From NCBI GenBank assembly GCA_027074135.1, contig JALTDM010000164.1:1-8936 (forward strand): DNA of 8,936 nt, in the 5' to 3' direction. The stretch's first letter is position 1; each line of letters starts with the position of its first letter. Both the position numbers and the translations under genes were made by a program. Shown here piece by piece: positions 1 to 5,628 of this stretch. The DNA is from Bacteroidales bacterium (GTDB taxonomy: Bacteria > Bacteroidota > Bacteroidia > Bacteroidales > JALTDM01). The notes beneath the pieces were generated by a model. It had not been told where the DNA came from. It did not search any database and was given only the letters and a program-made list of their open reading frames with translations.

Positions 1-906
1 ACCCGAAACTACTATGTGGTCAATAATATCCCACTGTCCGTGATATTTATGACTGCCTTCACCTTTCAGCATAAGATAATAAGACAAATCATACAATGAT
101 GTGTCGTTTATGTGTTTAAAGTCGTGTCTTGCACCAAGTCCTTTTAGCAGGCTCACATCTTCGGGGCTGTCGTTAAAGTCACCAATAAGTATGATATTTG
201 CAAAATTATTTCGCTTTAATATAGAATCCGCCTTGCTTCTTACGAGTTTTGCAACGAAAATTCTTTTAGGTTCAGTCTCTTTTTGTCCGCCCCATTTTGA
301 AGGCCAGTGGTTAACAAAAACATGAACGGTGTCAGTTTTGCCAAGTATTCCCTTTACATACAATATATCCCGTGTTCGTGAATTGGGTGCAAACGGGAAA
401 TCAACCCTGTACCAAGTTTTTTTCAACGGTTTGAACGATGAAGGAATATAAAGTAATGCAACATCTATTCCTCTACGATCCGGTGATTCTTTATGTATAA
501 TTTTATAGCCTACTTTTTTTAAAGGGGTGTATTTAGTAAGTCCTTCAAGCACATAACGATTTTCTATTTCGCATAATCCTACTAAATCCGGAGGGTTGTA
601 TCCTCCCAGAGCAATTATTACTTTGGCTATGTTGTTGATTTTGTGTTGGTATTTTGGCCAGGTCCAATGTTTTTTGCCTGAGGGTGTAAATTCATTGTCA
701 AGCTTTACAGAATCGTTTTTAGTATCAAACAAGTTTTCGCAGTTGTAAAACATCACTTTATAATCATAGTCTTTATTCTCTACAGTCGTTGTGTCGGAAA
801 TGTTATCTTTTGAGGATGTTTCCGTTTTGTTTTTCTTCCAAATCGAGCAAGATGTTACTAAAAATGTTGTAGTTATGATTGCTATGTAAAAAAATCTTTT
901 TTTCAT
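1..906 (-). CDS. Endonuclease/exonuclease/phosphatase (EEP) family lipoprotein, C-terminus cut off by window edge
   Basis: The reading frame is open for 302 codons from the ATG at 906 to the window edge without a stop, so the 3' end is missing. The N-terminus is a lipoprotein signal: a Lys/Arg-rich start, a hydrophobic stretch (residues 5-17), and a VTSC lipobox with Cys20, implying export and lipid anchoring. The rest matches the metal-dependent EEP (DNase I-like) fold: YNCENLFD (54-61), LCEIEN (111-116, candidate metal-binding Glu), DRRGIDVALLY (143-153), VNHWPSKWGG (198-207), GDFND (242-246), and WDIIDHIVVS at the cut end. The terminal catalytic SDH-type motif of the family would lie just beyond the edge. 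Family members cleave phosphodiester bonds in nucleic acids or other phosphoesters; the substrate cannot be told here. The residues after Cys20 are basic (SIWKKNK), unlike the acidic surface-export signals described in Bacteroidota, so a periplasmic location is more likely (inference). No Shine-Dalgarno precedes the ATG, only an A-rich leader. Confidence 0.9.
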   Translation of the reverse strand, partial: MKKRFFYIAIITTTFLVTSCSIWKKNKTETSSKDNISDTTTVENKDYDYKVMFYNCENLFDTKNDSVKLDNEFTPSGKKHWTWPKYQHKINNIAKVIIALGGYNPPDLVGLCEIENRYVLEGLTKYTPLKKVGYKIIHKESPDRRGIDVALLYIPSSFKPLKKTWYRVDFPFAPNSRTRDILYVKGILGKTDTVHVFVNHWPSKWGGQKETEPKRIFVAKLVRSKADSILKRNNFANIILIGDFNDSPEDVSLLKGLGARHDFKHINDTSLYDLSYYLMLKGEGSHKYHGQWDIIDHIVVSG

Positions 907-930
907 TTGTTTAAGTTTTTATTTTTATTG

Positions 931-1002
931 TCACCCCTTTCTATCTCCCCTCAAAGGGAGATATGATTTTTTCATCCCTATAAGGAGGATTAAGGTGGGT
1001 GA
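931..1002. repeat. Imperfect palindromic intergenic repeat (REP-like)
   Basis: This lies in the 109-bp gap between pth and the EEP gene. The outer ends are complementary (TCACCC at 931-936, GGGTGA at 997-1002) and the flanks continue with looser complementarity. Inside are two smaller hairpins: a perfect 8-bp stem TATCTCCC/GGGAGATA (942-949/956-963) with a 6-nt loop, and a weaker one around TCCCTATAAGGA (near 976-987). Its G/C-rich blocks stand out from the AT-rich surroundings. The nested form resembles dispersed palindromic repeats common between genes in this phylum, but copy number cannot be judged from one window. It is not a convincing intrinsic terminator, because no T-run follows the hairpin on the minus strand. 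Confidence 0.5.
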
Positions 1003-1015
1003 TTATTTTAAAATG

Positions 1016-1579
1016 TTATTTCGTATTGTATTTATTCATAGTATTTTCCAATCCTATTTTACCGAAATCAATTGCTATGTCAGCAGTTCTTGATATAAGT
1101 TCCGGAAGCATCTTTTGCTCTGCCAATGTCCATTCCCCCAAAACATAGTCAATTTGTTTGCCGTAGGGGAAATCATTACCTATTCCGAATCTTATACGAG
1201 GGTAAACAGTTGTACCCAAGGCTCTTTCAATGTCTGCCAATCCGTTGTGACCGCCGTGGCTGCCTTTAGGTTTTATCTTTATTACTCCAAACGGAAATGC
1301 AATGTCGTCCACTATTACAAGCAAATTGCTTACAGGTATTTTTTCTACTGCAAGCCAATGTTTTATTGCTTTCCCGCTCAAATTCATAAATGTAGTCGGT
1401 TTGATGACTACATAAGTCTTCCCTGCATATCTGAAATAGGTTTTGTAAGCAAGCCGCTCCAACGCAAAATCAACATCAAACCGTGAAGCCAACTCGTCAG
1501 CTACTTTAAAGCCGATATTGTGCCTTGTGTTTTTGTATTTTTCGCCAATATTTCCCAGCCCTGCTATAAGTATTTTCAT
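1016..1579 (-). CDS. pth: Peptidyl-tRNA hydrolase
   Basis: The product is a cytoplasmic enzyme that cleaves the ester bond of peptidyl-tRNAs dropped from stalled ribosomes, recycling tRNA; it is usually essential. At 187 residues it has the normal bacterial Pth length. The family residues are all present: Asn10 in GLGNIG, the catalytic His20 in NTRHNIGF, Asn66 in KPTTFMNLSG, Asp91 in VIVDD, and Asn112 in GSHGGHNG. These correspond to N10, H20, N68, D93 and N114 of the E. coli enzyme. The ATG at 1579 puts the beta-strand MKILIAGLGN exactly at the start, and a GGGG stretch lies six bases upstream. The start overlaps the stop of the upstream methyltransferase gene by four bases (ATGA), so the two are probably translationally coupled. 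The usual Bacteroidota neighbour, a ribosomal protein L25 gene, is absent from the upstream side here. Confidence 0.98.
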   Translation of the reverse strand: MKILIAGLGNIGEKYKNTRHNIGFKVADELASRFDVDFALERLAYKTYFRYAGKTYVVIKPTTFMNLSGKAIKHWLAVEKIPVSNLLVIVDDIAFPFGVIKIKPKGSHGGHNGLADIERALGTTVYPRIRFGIGNDFPYGKQIDYVLGEWTLAEQKMLPELISRTADIAIDFGKIGLENTMNKYNTK

Positions 1580-2466
1580 TTTTTCCCCAGAAAATATATT
1601 ATTGAACTTGCTTTGTTTTGGTTGAAAAATGACTTTGCGAAAAATATTCCACCTTTCAAAAGCCCTGCAAGTGTACTGCCTTCCTTAATTTTTTCACTCA
1701 ACAAAGATATATATACGGCATCAAGCGGCATTGGTTTCATTGTGAGGACTTCAAAATTGTATTTTGCTGCAAATTGTGGAAAAAAATCCGGTGAAAAGTG
1801 CCACAAGTGCCGTGGAACATCGTAAGCTGCCCAATTTTCTTTATAATGCTCTGAATCAAAAGAATTGAAATTCGGTAAAGCACACACAAAAACACCGTCT
1901 TGCTTAAGTGATTTGTATATTTGTTGCATATATCCGTCCAAGTCGTGTATATGCTCCAATACATGCCACATTGTAATAATGTCGTAATTGTTTTCTTGCA
2001 GCGAATAAACTTTATCGATACCGCTTAGTTCAACACCGAAATTATTTTTTGCTACTTGCCGTGCATTTTCGTCAACTTCTATTCCTTCCGTTTCATAACC
2101 TTTGCCTGACATATAATTTACAAAGTAGCCTGTACCTGCTCCGATGTCAAGTAATTTACCTTCAGATTTGGATGCTGTATTTTTTATGTATGAGTACTTG
2201 CGTGAAAGCATATAATTGCGTGCCGTGTGATACAATTTGTTCATCAATCCCTTTTTTGTATCGGAATGCGAAATGTATTCTTCAGATTTGTAATAACTGC
2301 CTATATCTTCCGGTGAGGGCACATCTTGAGTAAAACGAAATCCGCAATTGTCGCAATGCCAAATCTCAAATTTATTGTGGGATATAAGGAAATCACGGGC
2401 ATCAAAGACTTTTTTTATGTGTTTGCTGTTGCAAAAAGGACACTTATCGTAATGAATGGTACTCAT
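1576..2466 (-). CDS. Class I SAM-dependent methyltransferase with N-terminal zinc ribbon
   Basis: This 296-residue cytoplasmic protein has two parts. Residues 9-41 form a four-cysteine zinc ribbon (C9-X2-C12 and C38-X2-C41). Residues about 100-200 form a Rossmann methyltransferase core: motif I LLDIGAGTG (105-113), an acidic residue ending strand beta-2 (E130 in GIEVDE), YDIITMWHVLEHI (161-173) for motif IV, and GVFVCALPN (191-199) at strand beta-5. The WAAYDVPRHLWHFS segment that follows is typical of the UbiE/COG2227-like family, often found with cell-surface or secondary metabolism genes. The acceptor substrate cannot be read from sequence. It is the first gene of a two-gene unit with pth (ATGA overlap). 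A TAnnTTTG box lies about 20 bases upstream of the ATG, and no Shine-Dalgarno is seen. Confidence 0.9.
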   Translation of the reverse strand: MSTIHYDKCPFCNSKHIKKVFDARDFLISHNKFEIWHCDNCGFRFTQDVPSPEDIGSYYKSEEYISHSDTKKGLMNKLYHTARNYMLSRKYSYIKNTASKSEGKLLDIGAGTGYFVNYMSGKGYETEGIEVDENARQVAKNNFGVELSGIDKVYSLQENNYDIITMWHVLEHIHDLDGYMQQIYKSLKQDGVFVCALPNFNSFDSEHYKENWAAYDVPRHLWHFSPDFFPQFAAKYNFEVLTMKPMPLDAVYISLLSEKIKEGSTLAGLLKGGIFFAKSFFNQNKASSIIYFLGKK

Positions 2467-2487
2467 CTGTAATTTTTTTTCAACTTA

Positions 2488-2495
2488 CAAAAGTA
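2488..2495 (-). promoter_or_regulatory. Candidate -7 promoter box for the methyltransferase-pth unit
   Basis: On the minus strand this reads TACTTTTG, a full match to the Bacteroidota -7 consensus TAnnTTTG, 21 bases before the methyltransferase ATG. No clear TTTG is seen at the -33 position. The box lies after the receptor gene's terminator, where a promoter for the next unit is expected. It also sits inside a small perfect inverted repeat (CTTAC, four A, GTAAG at 2484-2497 on the plus strand). Confidence 0.5.
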
Positions 2496-2566
2496 AGGAA
2501 AAATACTTGTTGTTTGGAAGTTTAATGTACTAAATACTATGTTTTTGATTATGCAAACCGGCGGGT

Positions 2567-2608
2567 AAAAAAAAATAAAAGCCGTTCCTCGTTACGGAAC
2601 AGCTTTTA
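2567..2608 (-). terminator. Intrinsic terminator of the TonB-dependent receptor gene
   Basis: Transcribed leftward, the sequence forms a hairpin with arms TAAAAGC-GTTCC and GGAAC-GCTTTTA (2576-2588 and 2596-2608 in plus-strand terms). The stem has one C/A mismatch and a 7-nt loop, and a long T-run follows on the minus strand (the A-run at 2567-2575 on the plus strand). It starts 26 bases after the receptor stop codon. It marks the receptor gene as the end of its transcript and separates it from the methyltransferase-pth unit. Confidence 0.85.
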
Positions 2609-2633
2609 TTTGTGAAACCTAGAAATTAAGTAA

Positions 2634-5096
2634 TTAGAACTTAATGGTTAATCCCGCCATAAAATACCTGTTTGCTTCAGGATAATAGGCTATCATATTT
2701 TCCAGATTGTTGCCAATATAATAAGGATAAACCCAACCGTTTGTCAAAAACGGTGTTTTATGAAACAGGTTGTTGAGTGACACGAACATTGATACTTGTT
2801 TGAAATGAGCAGGTGCAAAATCATAAGACAGTTTCAAAGTTGATTTAAAATAAGCGGGTATTGTTCTTTTTTCATCGCCCGAATTATCCATATATTGCTT
2901 GGATGTGTATTTGCCTATTGCGGCGATACGCAAGCCCTTGATGATTTCATAACCTATATATGCTCCTGCTACAACAGAAGGCGAGAATGGCAATACTCCT
3001 TTTGTTATTGTGTCTGCCTTTTGACCTAACCAGTTCCAATCGTCGTCAAATACATCATAGTATCTTACAAAACTGCTCAAAATGCGGTTTTTGCTAAGAC
3101 TTATGTTGGCAGCGGTTTCCAGTTTATCTGCAGGTTTGCCGGATATTTCAAATTCCACACCTGAACGGTAGCTTTCCGGAACATTTATTCTTATTGGTGT
3201 TCCTACATTGTTGAGTTCTCCGGTAGCAATCAGTTGATCTTTGTAATACATAAAATAAAAGTTCGTGTTAGCCCTTACTCGCTTGTTTTTGTAATTTACG
3301 CCCCATTCCAAGTCATAAAGTTTTTCCGGTTTCATTTCTTGATTTGCATACATATGGTCTATGTAATCGGAACGCATCGGTTCCCTGTGCGAAATCCCCA
3401 AAAATCCGTAAAAGTTAAGCCTGTCTGACGGGTGGAAAGAGATACCTGCTTTCGGATTGATAAATAAATAGTTGTAAACAGTATCATAACTTAAGCTGTC
3501 TTCCGTTACACCCTTAAGGGAGTAATTTATAAATCTTGCTTGCAAATCGACATACACATTTGTTTTTTCGTTTACAAACCAATTCAATTTAGCAAAAACA
3601 TTATTGTCTTTTTTTATGCCTTTCCCCCTGTACCATTCTGCATCGGTTTTTACAAGTGTGTCGGTGTTTATATAATTATTGCCGAAATAATCAGCCCAAA
3701 TCACTTTACCGAAATGCCTGCCGTTATAAATGCTGGAAGCACCACCTACTATAATGTTTACATAATTATTGTCATACTTTAGCGAGTAGGTTACACCGTA
3801 ATAGTCATTATCCAACCATTTTTGCCAAACAACGTGTCCATTGTTTATAGTGTCAGGATAGTTTATTATAGTGTCGGTGCTTGTTATTATTGTATCAGGG
3901 TCATTAGGTGAAACCACAGGATTTTTGAAATATGATGGTAAATAAACATCATCGTAATTTTCATAATAACCTCTTCCATAGATATAGAATGCTGCAGCGT
4001 TTAAAGAGAGTTCATCGGTGAATTTTTTTGTGTAGTGGAGTTGATAATGGTCTTGTTGGTAATTGTCTGTTGCATTATCATAAATGTAGTGATTTGCTGT
4101 GTAATTTCCCGTGTCAATGGCTTCTTTTGGCACACCCCACCAAGATTGATATGTCTTTTCTTTACCTGTGAGCATCACGAATTTAAGCATACTGTTGTCA
4201 CCGTAATATGTGCCTGTAAAAGCAAGCGATTTTAGGTCTGATTTTGCCCTGTCAATAAATCCGTCACTGTTAATTTTAGACATACTTACATCAAAAGCAA
4301 ATGTGCTGTCTATAATTCCGGTTCCTGCTTTTACATTTTCGCGTCTTGTATTGAAACTGCCATAATTAAACGAACCCTGAGTATAAGGCTTGGGACTTGT
4401 TGCAGTAGTTTGAATATTTATTGTTGAGCCGAAAGCTCCTGCTCCGTTTGTAGAAGTACCTACACCGCGTTGAACTTGAATGTTTTCAGTATTTGCAGCA
4501 AGGTCGGGCAAATCTACCCACCACACGCCTTGCGATTCGGCATCGTTAAGCGGTATCCCGTTTATTGTAACATTTATTCCGCGTGTGTCAATACCTCTTA
4601 TTCTTATTCCGGTGTAACCCACACCGTTACCGGCATCTGTCGTAGTGGTTACCGAAGGTAACATATTTAATATAAAAGGCATATCCTGTCCGGTGTTCAG
4701 TTGCTCAATTCTTTTCTTTGGGATGTTGGTTTTGGGCAGCGGAACTTCTTTGCTTGCCTTTTCTGCAGATACAATTACTTCATCGGTAATAAATGTTTTG
4801 GGCGTTAATTTAATTTGCAATGACAAATCTTTATCTACTGTTATTTGTTGTTTAAAAGTTTGGTAACTTATGTGCCCCACAATGAGAGTATAATTGCCTT
4901 TTTTTACATTCAACTTAAATTTGCCGTTTTGGTCGGTAATGGTAGAATAATAAGTGTTTTCAATCAGAACATTTGCTCCGGAAACGGGCTTGTTTTTTTC
5001 ATTAATAACCGTTCCTTCTACCTTAAAGGTTTGCGCTACTGCCGCTGTTATGCCTAGCACAACAAACACGGCTAAAAACATTACTGCTTTTTTCAT
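2634..5096 (-). CDS. TonB-dependent outer-membrane receptor, TPP-riboswitch controlled, probable thiamin transporter
   Basis: The 820-residue product is an outer-membrane active transporter powered by TonB-ExbBD. Residues 1-21 are a signal peptide (cleavage after AVA, before Gln22). Residues 24-100 are a carboxypeptidase-regulatory-like beta-sandwich (VEGTVINEKNKPVSGANV). A TonB-box-like DEVIVSA follows at 105-111. The plug runs from about 120 to 230, with IRIRGIDTRGINVTINGIP (164-182) and VQRGVGTSTNGAGAFGSTINI (split across 208-228). The remainder is an aromatic-rich beta-barrel ending in Phe820, as expected for BAM insertion. A TPP riboswitch and AGAGGTG ribosome binding site precede the ATG, which fixes the start. 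TPP-controlled TonB receptors in Bacteroidetes have been proposed as outer-membrane thiamin transporters (the omr1 type), so thiamin or a precursor is the likely substrate; this is inference from the leader, not from ligand residues. No SusD-like partner is adjacent, and a terminator follows the gene. Confidence 0.93.
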   Translation of the reverse strand: MKKAVMFLAVFVVLGITAAVAQTFKVEGTVINEKNKPVSGANVLIENTYYSTITDQNGKFKLNVKKGNYTLIVGHISYQTFKQQITVDKDLSLQIKLTPKTFITDEVIVSAEKASKEVPLPKTNIPKKRIEQLNTGQDMPFILNMLPSVTTTTDAGNGVGYTGIRIRGIDTRGINVTINGIPLNDAESQGVWWVDLPDLAANTENIQVQRGVGTSTNGAGAFGSTINIQTTATSPKPYTQGSFNYGSFNTRRENVKAGTGIIDSTFAFDVSMSKINSDGFIDRAKSDLKSLAFTGTYYGDNSMLKFVMLTGKEKTYQSWWGVPKEAIDTGNYTANHYIYDNATDNYQQDHYQLHYTKKFTDELSLNAAAFYIYGRGYYENYDDVYLPSYFKNPVVSPNDPDTIITSTDTIINYPDTINNGHVVWQKWLDNDYYGVTYSLKYDNNYVNIIVGGASSIYNGRHFGKVIWADYFGNNYINTDTLVKTDAEWYRGKGIKKDNNVFAKLNWFVNEKTNVYVDLQARFINYSLKGVTEDSLSYDTVYNYLFINPKAGISFHPSDRLNFYGFLGISHREPMRSDYIDHMYANQEMKPEKLYDLEWGVNYKNKRVRANTNFYFMYYKDQLIATGELNNVGTPIRINVPESYRSGVEFEISGKPADKLETAANISLSKNRILSSFVRYYDVFDDDWNWLGQKADTITKGVLPFSPSVVAGAYIGYEIIKGLRIAAIGKYTSKQYMDNSGDEKRTIPAYFKSTLKLSYDFAPAHFKQVSMFVSLNNLFHKTPFLTNGWVYPYYIGNNLENMIAYYPEANRYFMAGLTIKF

Positions 5097-5139
5097 TTTT
5101 CACCTCTTTTTGGCATTGTGGAGGTGAGCCTGAGAGGTG
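5097..5139 (-). promoter_or_regulatory. Riboswitch expression platform: ribosome binding site with two anti-RBS segments
   Basis: The receptor ribosome binding site AGAGGTG is at 5107-5101 on the minus strand, four bases from the ATG. Two upstream segments can base-pair with it. The proximal one, TCACCTC (5127-5121), pairs with GAGGTGA (5106-5100) in a 7-bp hairpin with a 14-nt loop. The distal one, CACCTCT (5139-5133), pairs with AGAGGTG over 7 bp. The proximal segment lies within CACCTCCACAATG (5126-5114), which is also complementary to the 5' strand of the aptamer (5252-5241) over 12 pairs with one bulged U. No T-run follows these hairpins, so control of translation initiation is more likely than termination. 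The pairings are visible in the sequence; the switching mechanism is inferred. Confidence 0.65.
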
Positions 5140-5157
5140 GGCTTTGACTTGTTTTTC

Positions 5158-5260
5158 TGAAATCATCATTCTCATTGTCCCTTCGCCGGTATTATCCGGA
5201 TCAGGTTCAATGGGTATGATCTCAGCCCGTTTTATTAAGGCACCCCACAATGAGATTTCA
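5158..5260 (-). promoter_or_regulatory. TPP (thiamin pyrophosphate) riboswitch aptamer
   Basis: Read on the minus strand, this leader RNA has the hallmark THI-element blocks in order: GGGGUGCC (from about 5246), GGGCUGAGAUCAUACCC (5228-5212), GAACCUGAUCCGGAUAAUA and CCGGCGAAGGGA (down to 5177). The closing stem P1 is CUCAUUGU (5254-5247) with ACAAUGAG (5178-5171), eight perfect pairs. UGAAAU (5260-5255) and AUUUCA (5163-5158) can add an outer helix. The CCGG/CCGG hairpin in the pyrophosphate-sensing arm is intact. Binding of TPP to such leaders normally lowers expression of thiamin synthesis or uptake genes. The only gene it can control here is the TonB-dependent receptor starting 61 bases downstream. 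Confidence 0.97.
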
Positions 5261-5265
5261 GTGTG

Positions 5266-5303
5266 CAAATTTGTAACTTTTTTTTCGTTTATTTTCTACC
5301 AAA
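5266..5303 (-). promoter_or_regulatory. Weak candidate promoter for the riboswitch-receptor transcript
   Basis: On the minus strand, CAAATTTG (5273-5266) matches TAnnTTTG at all but its first base. A TTTG at 5303-5300 could be a -33 element, but the 26-base gap is longer than the usual spacing of about 20. Its position would start the RNA close to 5260, the first base of the outer riboswitch helix, which is the main reason to list it. Confidence 0.3.
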
Positions 5304-5310
5304 GAATAGT

Positions 5311-5333
5311 TAAATTTTAATTTTGCAGCTATA
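5311..5333 (+). repeat. Left arm of a perfect 23-bp inverted repeat
   Basis: This arm is the exact reverse complement of 5587-5609. It ends in TTTTGCAGCTATA and contains TAATTTTG (5318-5325), which matches the Bacteroidota -7 box pointing into the segment. Both outer ends are TA. Confidence 0.95.
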
Positions 5334-5586
5334 TTTTTAGTTTAGTTGTTTTTCTTTTTAGTTTCCTTTATGAAATAAATAGGACATGAAACAAAAAAAA
5401 TTGAAACAAGGGGTTTTGAAATAAATTTGGAATTAACAGTATTACCAACCAAATTATTTTTCAACTATTATTATGTATCCACGGAGTTTTGAGAGTCTAT
5501 CACAGGAGTGAAAAAGTAAGTATTAATACTCCCTTTTATGTAGTGGAAATATTATGCACAAAAGATGTTCTGCCTTAGCCTTATAG

Positions 5587-5609
5587 TATAGCTGCAAAAT
5601 TAAAATTTA
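5587..5609 (-). repeat. Right arm of a perfect 23-bp inverted repeat
   Basis: This arm is the exact reverse complement of 5311-5333. Its TAATTTTG box (5602-5595, minus strand) points left, through the segment and towards the riboswitch-receptor gene. No matching -33 TTTG is seen at normal spacing. Confidence 0.95.
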
Positions 5610-5628
5610 TGAGTTGGGATAATTTGTT

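Larger units (their letters stand above)
5311..5609. mobile_element. 299-bp non-coding segment bounded by 23-bp inverted repeats: MITE-like element or invertible segment
   Basis: This accounts for most of the gene-free stretch between the ABC permease and the riboswitch. The two 23-bp arms match perfectly, and just inside them the similarity continues in degraded form. The 253-bp interior has no reading frame longer than about a dozen codons. It holds a perfect 12-bp palindrome AGTATTAATACT (5519-5530) and short direct repeats (TTTTTAGTTT at 5334-5343 and 5355-5364). Both outer ends carry TA, which would fit a TA target duplication of the IS630/mariner type, but TA is itself palindromic and common in such DNA. 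Size, terminal repeats and lack of coding capacity suit a MITE. The alternative is a DNA-inversion switch like those flanking Bacteroides promoters. No recombinase or transposase gene is in the window. The right arm begins 20 bp after the permease stop and the left arm ends about 50 bp before the riboswitch. Confidence 0.5.

Noticed and set aside
101..325. A 74-codon plus-strand frame
   Set aside because: It lies antisense within the EEP lipoprotein gene, which has clear family motifs throughout this stretch.
942..963. Hairpin considered as an intrinsic terminator after pth
   Set aside because: The stem is good but no T-run follows on the minus strand, so it was treated as part of a palindromic repeat.
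1115..1486. A 123-codon plus-strand frame, and a related one at 1520-1825
   Set aside because: They are antisense to pth and the methyltransferase, whose catalytic motifs are intact; the peptides look like random cysteine/tyrosine-rich shadow translations.
5023..5268. An 81-codon minus-strand frame across the TPP riboswitch and the receptor start
   Set aside because: Its peptide is simply the translated aptamer consensus and the signal-peptide region out of frame; the riboswitch and receptor explain this DNA.
5311..5609. Transposase or recombinase remnant between the inverted repeats
   Set aside because: All frames are stopped within about a dozen codons and no DDE or integrase motif could be read.
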